Shown here: one piece after another, positions 1 through 7,442 of the stretch
Layout: every line of letters starts with the position of its first letter
Position numbering within the stretch: position 1 is the first letter of the stretch
NCBI GenBank assembly: GCA_023433825.1
Contig: JAEYTU010000130.1
Coordinates: 1-8,612 of the forward strand
Length of the DNA stretch: 8,612 nucleotides
Source of the DNA: Planctomycetota bacterium
Lineage (GTDB): Bacteria; Planctomycetota; UBA1135; UBA2386
Direction: 5' to 3'
The notes under the pieces: generated by a model
Database searches by the model: none
Seen by the model: the letters and a program-made list of their open reading frames with translations, nothing else
What the model was told of the DNA's origin: nothing
Translations under genes and position numbers: made by a program

Positions 1-2
1 TG

Positions 3-1571
3 GCCGAGCCGGTCGATCTCGTCGACGGCACCGCGATCGCGCTGACCGGCGAACGCGCCGCGACCTACCTCGCCCGAACGATCGACGCACCGGGCGTGCA
101 ACGGATCGAGTTCACGCTCGGCAGCGACGACGGAATCGCCGTCTGGTGGAACGGCGTCCAAGTCCTCGCGAACGACGCCCGTCGCGCAGCTGCACCCGAC
201 CAGGAGCGCGTCGTCGTGACGACGCGTCCAGGCCCGAACCACCTGCTGCTGAAGGTCGTCAACGACGCCGGCGGTTACGCCGTCCATCACCGGCTCGTCG
301 GCGAGACCGCAGGCGCGTGGCCGCCCGACATCGCGCTGCTGCTGCGCGACGGCGACCACGACGCGCCGACGGTCGAGCCGCGGCTCCGCCACTGGTACCG
401 CCTGCACCACGAGCCGACCTACGCGCAGCTCGACGCCGAACGCCGCGCCGACGTCGCCGCGCTCGACGCCGTTCGCAAGTCGATCCCGAGCACGCTCGTC
501 GTCCGCGAACGCGCGAAGCCGATGCCGACGCATGTGCTGCTGCGCGGTGCCTACGACCGCCCGGGCGAGGTCGTCACGGCCGCCGTCCCGTCGGTGCTGC
601 CGCGGCTCGACGTCGCCGCGCCGACCCGGCTCGACCTCGCGCGATGGTTGTTCCAGCCCGACCATCCGTTGACGGCGCGCGTCGCCGTCAATCGCTACTG
701 GCAGATGTTCTTAGGCACCGGGCTCGTCGAGACGCCCGAGGACTTCGGCGCGCAGGGCACGCCGCCGAGCCACCCCGATCTGCTCGACTGGCTCGCGAAC
801 GAGTTCGTCGCCTCCGGCTACGACACGCGTCACGTGCTGCGGACCATCGCACTCAGCGCGACCTACGCGCAGGAGGCGACGGCCGGCCCGGCCGAGTTCG
901 CCGACGATCCGACGAACCGCCGCCTCGCGCGCGGCCCGCGCCATCGCCTCGACGCCGAGCCGATTCGCGACCTCGCGTTGTTCGCGTCGGGCCTGCTCGT
1001 CGAACGCACCGGCGGCAAGGGCGTCAAGCCGTACCAACCCCCAGGCATCTGGGACGCGGTCGCCTACGTCGGCAGCAACACGATGACCTACGTCCGCGAC
1101 GACGGTGACGCGCTGCACCGGCGTAGCCTCTACACGTTCTGGAAGCGAACCGCGCCGCCGCCGCTGCTGCAGATCTTCGACGCGCCGTCGCGCGAGACCT
1201 GCACGGTGCGCCGGCCGCGGACGAACACGCCGCTGCAGGCGCTCGCACTGTGGAACGACGAGCAGTTCGTCGAGGCGGCGCGCGCACTCGCGGCGCGGGT
1301 GCTGGCGACGGCGAACGACGATCCGGCGCGCGTCGTCGCGCTGTTCCGACTCGTGCTGACGCGCGAACCGACCGACGCCGAGGCAACCGTCGTGCGCGAC
1401 CTGCTCGCCGCCCAGCGCGCGACGTTCACCGCCGATCGCGATGCCGCGACCGCGCTGACGAAGGTCGGCGTCGTCCCGGTCGCGGACGGCGTCGACGTCG
1501 CGGAACTCGCCGCATGGACGACCGTCGCGAACGTCGTCCTGAACCTCGACGAGGCGATCACGAAGCGATGA
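3..1571 (+). CDS. DUF1553 (PSD1) domain protein, C-terminal part of a planctomycete DUF1549/DUF1553-type protein; 5' end outside window
   Basis: The reading frame is open from the left edge with no stop, so the gene starts upstream and only its last 522 codons are seen. The in-frame GTG at 96 lies inside a folded domain and is not a credible start. About the first 100 visible residues look like a jelly-roll ligand-binding domain, with the segment GSDDGIAVWWNGVQVL, of the kind placed between the DUF1549 and DUF1553 parts of these proteins. DUF1553 follows from about base 600, with RVAVNRYWQMFLGTGLVETP, SHPDLLDWLANEF, RHRLDAEPIRDLALF and RRPRTNTPLQALALWND. The end, ELAAWTTVANVVLNLDEAITKR-like, is typical of the family. 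In full-length relatives a c-type cytochrome (PSCyt1) and DUF1549 (PSCyt2) precede this part; neither is visible here, so haem binding is expected from the family, not seen. The stop overlaps the next start by ATGA, implying translational coupling. The biochemical role of the family is not established as far as I know. Confidence 0.93.
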   Translation, partial: AEPVDLVDGTAIALTGERAATYLARTIDAPGVQRIEFTLGSDDGIAVWWNGVQVLANDARRAAAPDQERVVVTTRPGPNHLLLKVVNDAGGYAVHHRLVGETAGAWPPDIALLLRDGDHDAPTVEPRLRHWYRLHHEPTYAQLDAERRADVAALDAVRKSIPSTLVVRERAKPMPTHVLLRGAYDRPGEVVTAAVPSVLPRLDVAAPTRLDLARWLFQPDHPLTARVAVNRYWQMFLGTGLVETPEDFGAQGTPPSHPDLLDWLANEFVASGYDTRHVLRTIALSATYAQEATAGPAEFADDPTNRRLARGPRHRLDAEPIRDLALFASGLLVERTGGKGVKPYQPPGIWDAVAYVGSNTMTYVRDDGDALHRRSLYTFWKRTAPPPLLQIFDAPSRETCTVRRPRTNTPLQALALWNDEQFVEAARALAARVLATANDDPARVVALFRLVLTREPTDAEATVVRDLLAAQRATFTADRDAATALTKVGVVPVADGVDVAELAAWTTVANVVLNLDEAITKR

Positions 1572-2974
1572 ACGACATGCACGACACAGGGCCCGGCTCG
1601 ACGCGTCGGAGCTTTCTGCGCAACGCGGCTGGCGCTCTCGCCATCCCGCTGGTCGGCCGGCTGCCGGGACAACTGCACCACCGCCCGACCGCGCGACGCG
1701 TGATCTACCTCTGCATGTCCGAGGGGCCGTCGCAGCTCGACCTGTTCGACTACAAGCCCGGACTCCGCGATCGCTTCGACGAGGACCTACCGGATTCGAT
1801 CCGCCGCGGTCAGCGGATCACGACGATGACGTCGACGCAGAAGCGGTTCCCGGTCGCGCCGTCGAAGTACGCGTTCGCACGCCACGGCGCGCGCGGCACG
1901 TGGATCAGCGAGCTGCTGCCGTGGACGGCGCGCATGGTCGATCGCCTGACGATCGTTCGCTCGATGACGACCGAGTCGATCAATCACGATCCGGGGATCA
2001 CGTTCCTGCAGACCGGCGCCGAGCAGCCCGGCCGCCCGAGTCTCGGGTCGTGGGTCTCGTACGGCCTCGGCAGCGAGAACGGCGACCTGCCTGCCTACGT
2101 CGTGTTGCACGCGTCGTGGACCGGTCGCAAGGACGCGCAGGCGTTGTTCACGCGACTCTGGGGCTCGGGATTCCTGCCGACGCGCCATCAGGGCGTCGCG
2201 CTCCGGGCGAAGGGCGATCCGGTGCTGTTCCTGTCGGACCCACCCGGCGTCGACCGCGCGTCGCGCCGACGGATGCTGCAGAGCCTGCTGGCCTTGAACG
2301 GCATCGCGGAAGCGCGTGACGGCGACCCCAAGATCGCGACACGCAGCGCGCAGTACGAACTCGCCGATCGAATGCAGCGCTCGGTGCCCGAACTCGTCGA
2401 CCTGTCGGACGAACCGGCGCACGTCCTCGCGCTGTACGGCGACGAAGTGAACGTTCCGGGAACGTTCGCTCGGTCGTGCCTGCTGGCGCGGCGCATGGTC
2501 GAACGCGACGTGCGGTTCGTGCAGATCTGGCACCGCGGCTGGGACCAGCACCTGAACTTGGCCGGCGATCTGCCGAAGCAGTGTCGCGACGTCGACCAAC
2601 CGTGTTTCGGCCTGATCCAGGATCTCGCGCAGCGCGGCTTGCTCGACGACACACTTGTCGTCTGGGGCGGCGAGTTCGGGCGCACGGTCTACAGCCAGGG
2701 GCCGCTCTCGCGAGACAACTACGGCCGCGATCACCATCCGCGGTGCTTCACGATGTGGTTCGCCGGCGGCGGGATCCGCGCCGGCTTCGACCACGGAGCG
2801 ACCGACGACTACAGCTACAACGTGATCGCCGACCCGATGCACGTGCACGATCTGAACGCGACGATCCTGCACTGCCTCGGTCTCGACCACGAGCGGCTGA
2901 CCTACCGGTTCCAGGGGCGCGACTTCCGGCTGACCGACGTTCACGGGCGCGTCGTGCGCGAGATCCTCGCGTAG
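1568..2974 (+). CDS. DUF1501 protein, Tat-exported, alkaline phosphatase/sulfatase-like superfamily
   Basis: The product is 468 aa, the usual size for DUF1501. I chose the ATG at 1568 because it overlaps the upstream stop (ATGA) and places a twin-arginine motif, STRRSFLR, at residues 11-18 before a hydrophobic stretch (about 20-30). This predicts Tat export in a folded state. An in-frame ATG at residue 4 is a possible alternative. Family motifs are present: EGPSQLDLFDYKP at about 52-64, WGGEFGRT at 366-373, GRDHHP at 386-391, HVHDLNATILHCLGLDHERL at 426-445, and the highly conserved end YRFQGRDFRLTDVHGRVV. The Asp, His and Glu residues in these motifs fit the metal site expected for the superfamily, but substrate and activity cannot be read from sequence. 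Only a weak GAGG (1551-1554) lies upstream, so expression probably depends on coupling to the DUF1553 gene, its usual partner. A stop-free antisense frame covers most of it and is a GC artefact. Confidence 0.95.
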   Translation: MNDMHDTGPGSTRRSFLRNAAGALAIPLVGRLPGQLHHRPTARRVIYLCMSEGPSQLDLFDYKPGLRDRFDEDLPDSIRRGQRITTMTSTQKRFPVAPSKYAFARHGARGTWISELLPWTARMVDRLTIVRSMTTESINHDPGITFLQTGAEQPGRPSLGSWVSYGLGSENGDLPAYVVLHASWTGRKDAQALFTRLWGSGFLPTRHQGVALRAKGDPVLFLSDPPGVDRASRRRMLQSLLALNGIAEARDGDPKIATRSAQYELADRMQRSVPELVDLSDEPAHVLALYGDEVNVPGTFARSCLLARRMVERDVRFVQIWHRGWDQHLNLAGDLPKQCRDVDQPCFGLIQDLAQRGLLDDTLVVWGGEFGRTVYSQGPLSRDNYGRDHHPRCFTMWFAGGGIRAGFDHGATDDYSYNVIADPMHVHDLNATILHCLGLDHERLTYRFQGRDFRLTDVHGRVVREILA

Positions 2975-2976
2975 CA

Positions 2977-3013
2977 CGCCGCCGCGCCGCCGCCGCGCCG
3001 CCGCGACGCCGCG
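2977..3013. repeat. low-complexity GCC/CGC run in the convergent spacer
   Basis: The 50 bases between the DUF1501 stop and the DUF1552 stop are almost wholly made of GCC and CGC units, including repeats of GCCGCCGCGCC. No stem followed by a T-run is visible on either strand, so I cannot call an intrinsic terminator. It may be simple slippage-derived sequence, or it may help end the two converging transcripts through a GC-rich structure; neither is shown. Confidence 0.5.
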
Positions 3014-3024
3014 AGGCCGGTCGA

Positions 3025-4386
3025 TCAGACGTCGAGCCGCCCCGACGCGTCGCCGAACGTCTCGACCTTCGCGCCGCTCGCACGACCGACCGCGACGTAG
3101 AGGTTCGCGAGCGGCGTGTTGCGCGGGAACCGCAGGTGACGATCCCCGGCGAACGCGCCGTCCCCACCGCCGACCAGCACGATCGGCAACTCGTCGTGGT
3201 TGTGACGGTCGCCGTCGCCGATCCCAGACCCGTAGACGATCGACGTGCGGGCCAGCAGATCGCGCCCGCCGTCGTCGACGTTCGCGAGCTTGCTTGCGAA
3301 CGCCGCGAACCGTTCGACGTGGAACCGATTGATCGTCCGGATCTTCGCGAGGTTCTCCGGCTTCTTGCCGTGATGTGAGACCGAGTGATGGCCGTCGGGC
3401 ACGTCGAGGAAGCGGTAGCTCAGATTGCTGCCACCGTTGCCGAGCATCAGCGTGACCGTGCGCGTCAGATCGGCGGTGAACGCCAGCGCCACGACGTCGT
3501 ACATCGCGTCGAGACGTTCGCGGAAGCCGACACCGGCGCGCACCGACTCGGGCAGGTCGATGCGACGTTCGCCGGCAGCGTCGGCGGCCTCCTTCTGCAG
3601 CCGCAGCTCGAGTTCACGCAGCGCCGTCAGATACATCTCCAACTTCTGCCGGTCGGTCGGTCCGAGGTCGCGCGTCAGCGTCCGCGCGTCCCCGCGCACG
3701 GCGTCGAGGACGCTCCTGCGCTCGCGCCGGCGGCGTTCGCGCTCGACCGCGCTCTCGACGTCGTCCGGATCGCCGAACAACCGCGCGAACAGTGCGCGCG
3801 GATTTGTCTCCTTCGCGATCGGCGTCGTCGGCGTCCGCCACGCGATGTGGTTCGAGTAGGCGCACGAGTACCCCGAGTCGCAGATCCCGGCGGCCCGACC
3901 GCCTTCGAGGCCGAGTTCGAGCGACGGAAACCGCGTCGACGCGCCGACCGCCGCCGCGACGACCTGGTCGATCGACGTTCCGGCGCGGATGTCCGTGCCG
4001 CCGGTCTTGACCGGATGCGAACAGGTCAGGAACGCCGCCGCCGCGCGCGCGTGGTCGCCGGGACCGTCGCCGTGCGCGCGCGCGCCGTCGAGCGTCAACC
4101 CCGACAGCACGGTCAGGCGGTCACGGACCGGCGCGAGTGGGGCGAGCAGGTACGGCAGCTCCGGTCGCGGGCCGACCGTTGCCGGCGTCCATTCGTCCAT
4201 CTTCATCCCGTTCGGGGCGAAGACGAACAGCGTGCGCGGTCGCGCGACGACCGGATCGCCGCGCAGCGCCGGGCGCATCGCATCCAGGTACGGCAGCGCG
4301 ATCGCCGCACCGGCGCCGCGCAGGAACGTCCGGCGCGACAGAGCGGCGCCGCGGAGCACGTGGAACGGGGTGGCGATCGGTTGCAT
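3025..4386 (-). CDS. DUF1552 protein, Tat-exported
   Basis: The product is 453 aa, normal for DUF1552. The frame stays open far upstream in high-GC DNA; I chose the ATG at 4386 because it lies 11 bases after the stop of the preceding gene and puts a twin-arginine motif, LSRRTFLRG, at residues 16-24 ahead of a hydrophobic stretch (25-33). Family motifs follow: RTLFVFAPNGMKMDEWTP (51-68), LTVLSGLTLDGA with GDGPGDHARAAAAFLT after it (91-121), SGYSCAYSNHIAWRTPTTPI (171-190), MLGNGGSNLSYRF (314-326), HHSVSHHG (333-340) and TSIVYGSGIGDGDRHNHDELP near 381-401. His- and Asp-rich motifs suggest a metal or ligand site, but no activity is known to me. A charged, Arg-rich helical stretch (about 213-226) is ordinary for the family. 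It sits directly downstream of the two-haem DUF1592-type gene, the standard order for this pair. No good ribosome binding site is seen, so translation is probably coupled. Confidence 0.95.
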   Translation of the reverse strand: MQPIATPFHVLRGAALSRRTFLRGAGAAIALPYLDAMRPALRGDPVVARPRTLFVFAPNGMKMDEWTPATVGPRPELPYLLAPLAPVRDRLTVLSGLTLDGARAHGDGPGDHARAAAAFLTCSHPVKTGGTDIRAGTSIDQVVAAAVGASTRFPSLELGLEGGRAAGICDSGYSCAYSNHIAWRTPTTPIAKETNPRALFARLFGDPDDVESAVERERRRRERRSVLDAVRGDARTLTRDLGPTDRQKLEMYLTALRELELRLQKEAADAAGERRIDLPESVRAGVGFRERLDAMYDVVALAFTADLTRTVTLMLGNGGSNLSYRFLDVPDGHHSVSHHGKKPENLAKIRTINRFHVERFAAFASKLANVDDGGRDLLARTSIVYGSGIGDGDRHNHDELPIVLVGGGDGAFAGDRHLRFPRNTPLANLYVAVGRASGAKVETFGDASGRLDV

Positions 4387-4397
4387 GGTGGTTTCGT

Positions 4398-6722
4398 TCA
4401 GCGCGCCGCGGCACGGCGGCGGAAGGCGTCGGTCGAGACGATGCCGAGCACGAGATCGGTGAACGTCGGCGTCGCCGGCAGCGCGTCGACGACGCGGTCG
4501 AGCGCGACCTCGTCGGCCGGCGTCACGCCGCGCCCGACGGCGTAGAGGAACAGTTTCTTCGTGACCGCCCGGACGAACGCCGGGTCGGCCGCGAGCACAC
4601 GTCGCAGATCGTCTGCGCCGGCGATCGTCCGTCCGTCGGGCAGCGTCCCCGACGCGTCGATCGGCGCGCCGTTCTCGGAATCGCGGAAGCGGCCGACGGC
4701 GTCGTAGTGCTCGAGCGCGAGCCCGAGCGCATCCATGCGAACGTGACACGACGCACACGTCGGGTCGGCGCGATGGCGCGCCATCTGTTCGCGCAGCGAT
4801 CGCGCGTCGGCGACGCTGGCTTCGTCGGGGAACGAATCGGCGCCCGGCGGTGGCGGCGGCGGTGGCTGGTCGAGCAGGTTCTCGAGGATCCACTTGCCGC
4901 GTTTGACCGGCGACGTGCGCGTCGGCTGCGACGTGACGGTCAGGATGCTGCCGTGCGACAGCAGTCCGCCGCGGCGCCCCTTTGGCAGCGCGACGCGCCG
5001 GAACTCGTCGCCGACGACGCCGTCGATTCCGTAGTGCGCGGCGAGCCGTGCGTTGACGAACGTGTGGTCGGCATCGAGCAGGTCGCGCAGCGGCCGTTCC
5101 TCGCGCAGCACGGCACGCACGAACAGCTCGGTCTCGGTCCGCAGATCGCGCCGAAGCCGGTCGTCGAACGGGAATCGCTTCGGGTCCGGGGCGACCTCGG
5201 CGAGACCGCGCAGCTCCAACCACTGGGCGGCGAAGTTCGTCGCCAGCGCGTCGGCACGCGGATCGGCCAGCATCCGCCGAGCCTGCGCGAGCAACGGGTC
5301 GCCGGCGTCGCCGTTCGGCGTCGGCCGGGTCAGCTGCCGCGCCGACGCGGCCTTCCGCAGCGTCTCGTCGGGGACGCTGCTCCACAGGAAGAACGACAGC
5401 CGCGCGGCCAGCGCGTGGTCCGACAGTGCCTCGGTCGTCGCGTTGTCGCCCGCCGCGGCGCGCTGCGGTTCGACGCGATACAGGAAGTGCGGCGACAGCA
5501 GCGTCGCCTGCAACGCGACGCGAAGCCCGGCGTGGAGCGAGCTCTCGGCCTTCGCCGTGCGTGCGACGAGCGCCGCCAGTGTGTCGATCTCGGCTTCCGA
5601 CGCCGGCCGACGCCATGCGCGCGCCGTCAGCTCGCGCAGCACCGGCCGCGCGCGCGCCGCCGGATCACGCTGTCGACCAATTCGCTCGTGCAGCCATCGC
5701 GCCGCCGCCGGCGGCTGCGGAGCGTCGAGCGGACCTTCGAGTGCGACGTCGAGGACGTACAGGTTGCGGTCACGACGGCGCGGATCGGTCGCCGACGGGT
5801 CGTAGTGGTCGTTCCCGAAGTCGAGTCCGATCGCGCGCCGCCCGGCCGCGAGCGGGACCTCGACCTGCACGACCTCGGGTCCCTCGCGCGTGGCGCGGAT
5901 CGGCAGCGTCGTCACCGGCTTTCGATCGACGTCGACCAGCAGCTCGGCCGGCGCGTCGCCGACGTGCTGGGCGAACGCGCGCACGTGGATCCGGTACCGA
6001 CCGGGCTCGCGAACGTTCGCGACGAGCTGTTTTCGATCGCGCGACAGGAACGCGCGCGACCCGTCCGGACCGGTCCGCGTCTCGCGTCCGCCGGTCAGCG
6101 CGTCGGCCGGGAAGCGCACGATCGGCGGCGTGTCGCGCGGCTCGGGGAACACGATCGCAGCGATCCGCTCGGCGGCGTCGGCATGCGTCTCGAGGTGCAG
6201 CAGCGAGAACGACAGCGCGTCGCCGATGTTGTCGAACCCGTAGCCGAGGTCGTCGGCCGGGAACGCAGCGGCCGGATCACCGTCGATCCCGAACAGGTCG
6301 GCGACGACGCGCCCGTACTCGAACCGACTCAGCCGCCGCATCGTCACGCGACCCGGATCGATCGCGACCTTCGCCGCGGCGTCGCGGCGCAGCGACTCGG
6401 CCCAGGCGACGAGTCGCTCGCGTTCCGAGTCGGTCGGCCGCGGCTCGTCGGCCGGCGGCATCTCGCGACTGGCGATCCGTTCGCGCAGCTCGCGCGCGAT
6501 CGACGCGAGTTCGGCCGGATCGCCGGCGAACGGTCGGCGCACGAGATCGAGATCGCCTTCGATCTCGGTCCCGCCGCCGTGACAACGCAGGCAGTAGCGA
6601 TCGAGCAGTACCGGGATCGGGTCCGCTGGCGCGGCGAGCGCGCGCGGCGCCGGGTCCTGTCCGAGCACCGCGAGCAGCGGCAGCCACACGACGAGGACGG
6701 TTGCACGGGCGACGACGAACAT
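4398..6722 (-). CDS. two-haem-motif planctomycete protein with DUF1587, DUF1595, DUF1592, DUF1588 and DUF1585 domains
   Basis: The product is 774 aa. The ATG at 6722 gives a Sec signal: a short basic start, a hydrophobic core at about 7-20, and a likely cut near ALA-AP (about 28-31). A GTG at 6773 would add 17 residues and is less likely. A cytochrome c-like domain follows, with haem motif CLRCH at 44-48 and a possible axial Met in EMPP at 87-90. Then come DUF1587 (about 127-188, RRLSRFEYGRVVADLF), a jelly-roll/carbohydrate-binding-like segment (about 200-330), DUF1595 (about 355-390), DUF1592 (about 395-525, LLSPHFLYRVEP and LSFFLWSSVPDE), DUF1588 (about 570-680) with seven prolines at 620-626 and a second haem motif CASCH at 656-660, and DUF1585 at the C-terminus (about 688-770). 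The architecture predicts a periplasmic di-haem redox protein. It precedes the Tat-exported DUF1552 gene by 11 bases, presumably as one operon. Its substrate and electron partner are unknown. Confidence 0.94.
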   Translation of the reverse strand: MFVVARATVLVVWLPLLAVLGQDPAPRALAAPADPIPVLLDRYCLRCHGGGTEIEGDLDLVRRPFAGDPAELASIARELRERIASREMPPADEPRPTDSERERLVAWAESLRRDAAAKVAIDPGRVTMRRLSRFEYGRVVADLFGIDGDPAAAFPADDLGYGFDNIGDALSFSLLHLETHADAAERIAAIVFPEPRDTPPIVRFPADALTGGRETRTGPDGSRAFLSRDRKQLVANVREPGRYRIHVRAFAQHVGDAPAELLVDVDRKPVTTLPIRATREGPEVVQVEVPLAAGRRAIGLDFGNDHYDPSATDPRRRDRNLYVLDVALEGPLDAPQPPAAARWLHERIGRQRDPAARARPVLRELTARAWRRPASEAEIDTLAALVARTAKAESSLHAGLRVALQATLLSPHFLYRVEPQRAAAGDNATTEALSDHALAARLSFFLWSSVPDETLRKAASARQLTRPTPNGDAGDPLLAQARRMLADPRADALATNFAAQWLELRGLAEVAPDPKRFPFDDRLRRDLRTETELFVRAVLREERPLRDLLDADHTFVNARLAAHYGIDGVVGDEFRRVALPKGRRGGLLSHGSILTVTSQPTRTSPVKRGKWILENLLDQPPPPPPPGADSFPDEASVADARSLREQMARHRADPTCASCHVRMDALGLALEHYDAVGRFRDSENGAPIDASGTLPDGRTIAGADDLRRVLAADPAFVRAVTKKLFLYAVGRGVTPADEVALDRVVDALPATPTFTDLVLGIVSTDAFRRRAAAR

Positions 6723-6788
6723 GCAGCGCAGAACGGTACCCGTCGAAGCGCTCGGCGCCGCCTTGCTTCGCACGAGACGGTCGCCACC
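6723..6788. promoter_or_regulatory. 66-base divergent spacer, likely two promoters, with an imperfect dyad
   Basis: This is the only divergent gap in the window, so the start sites of the haem-protein operon (minus) and the peroxidase operon (plus) should lie in or beside it. I see no convincing -35/-10 pair on either strand. An inverted repeat, CGAAGC at 6744-6749 and GCTTCG at 6765-6770, surrounds a palindromic CGGCGCCG at 6753-6760 with almost the same centre. This could be an operator or a hairpin, or chance in GC-rich DNA. A weak purine stretch (GAGACGG, 6774-6780) precedes the plus-strand ATG by about 8 bases. Confidence 0.4.
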
Positions 6789-7442
6789 ATGCGCGCCATG
6801 CTCGCGATCGGATCCCCGGCACCGTCGTTCTCACTCCCCGATGCCGACGGCAACACCGTCCGGCTCGCCGACCTACGCGGGCGCTACGTTGTCCTGTTCT
6901 TCTATCCCAAGGACGACACGCCGGGCTGCACCGTCGAGGCGTGCCAGTTCACCGAGCAGCACGACGCATTCGCGACGCAGCGCGCGGTCGTCCTCGGCTG
7001 CAGCGGCGACGACGCGGCGAGCCATCGGAAGTTCGCCGACAAGTACCGGCTGAAGGTCACGCTGCTGACCGACGCCGACCGCTCGGTCATGAAGGCCTAC
7101 GGCGCCTACGGCGAGAAGGTGCTCTACGGGAAGCGCAGCATCGGCGTGATCCGTTCGACGGTCGTCATCGACCCCGACGGCAACGTCGCGGCGCATTGGC
7201 GGAAGGTCAACGCCGACGGCCATGCGGCCGCGGTCCTCGCGAAGCTCGCCGAGCTGCAGGCGAGCGCTCCGGCGGCGACGAAGCGGAAGGCGAAGGTGAC
7301 CGCGACGGCGACCGTCGCGAAGAAGAGGATCGCGACGAAGAAGGTCGCGACGAAGGTCGCGAAGAAGACGGTCGCGAAGAAGGCCCCGACCAAGAAGCCC
7401 GCGACGAAGCGCAACGGTGTCGGACGCACCGCACGCCGATGA
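6789..7442 (+). CDS. bcp: BCP/PrxQ-type thiol peroxidase with a lysine-rich, histone H1-like C-terminal tail
   Basis: The product is 217 aa; ordinary BCP proteins are about 150-160 aa. Residues 1-157 are a full peroxiredoxin that reduces hydrogen peroxide and organic hydroperoxides with thiol reductants, usually thioredoxin. The active site is YPKDDTPGCTVEACQF: Thr44, Pro45 and peroxidatic Cys47, with probable resolving Cys52 in the CxxxxC spacing of atypical two-cysteine BCPs. Arg122 in GVIRSTVVID fits the conserved catalytic Arg. A third Cys71 (VVLGCSGDD) replaces the usual Val or Ile. Residues 161-217 form an extra tail with 15 Lys and 6 Arg, no acidic and no aromatic residues, with repeated VAKK, VATK and ATKK units, like histone H1-like tails. 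The tail is in frame and ends at a stop that overlaps the next start, so it looks genuine. No signal peptide is seen; it should be cytoplasmic. The ATG at 6789 matches the E. coli BCP N-terminus well; ATG 6798 is an alternative. I infer nucleic-acid binding by the tail; this is untested. Confidence 0.93.
   Translation: MRAMLAIGSPAPSFSLPDADGNTVRLADLRGRYVVLFFYPKDDTPGCTVEACQFTEQHDAFATQRAVVLGCSGDDAASHRKFADKYRLKVTLLTDADRSVMKAYGAYGEKVLYGKRSIGVIRSTVVIDPDGNVAAHWRKVNADGHAAAVLAKLAELQASAPAATKRKAKVTATATVAKKRIATKKVATKVAKKTVAKKAPTKKPATKRNGVGRTARR
7314..7382 (+). repeat. 12-base coding repeats in the peroxidase tail
   Basis: GTCGCGAAGAAG occurs exactly at 7314-7325, 7356-7367 and 7371-7382, and the variant GTCGCGACGAAG at 7344-7355. 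All four are in the peroxidase frame and encode VAKK or VATK. The near-identical DNA suggests that the tail grew by short duplications and could vary in length between strains. Confidence 0.8.

Noticed and set aside
1568..2974. DUF1501 as a true sulfatase
   Set aside because: It lacks a visible C/S-x-P-x-R formylglycine motif, so only superfamily membership is supported.
1787..2977. A 396-codon antisense frame across DUF1501
   Set aside because: Shadow of the DUF1501 gene; no recognisable domain and an odd composition.
4845..4865. Run of seven prolines in the haem protein as a possible novel linker
   Set aside because: A proline run at this point is typical of DUF1588 proteins.
4387..5616. 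Upstream in-frame extension of DUF1552
   Set aside because: Arg-rich shadow of the haem-protein gene; the family N-terminus with its Tat motif starts at 4386.
6723..6773. GTG start 51 bases upstream for the two-haem protein
   Set aside because: The ATG at 6722 already gives a good signal peptide; the extension has no support in sequence, though it cannot be fully excluded.
4137..6788. A very long plus-strand open frame running into the peroxidase start
   Set aside because: It is antisense to the clearly homologous haem-protein and DUF1552 genes, rich in Arg, and without family motifs; high GC removes stops. Only the part from 6789 is a gene.
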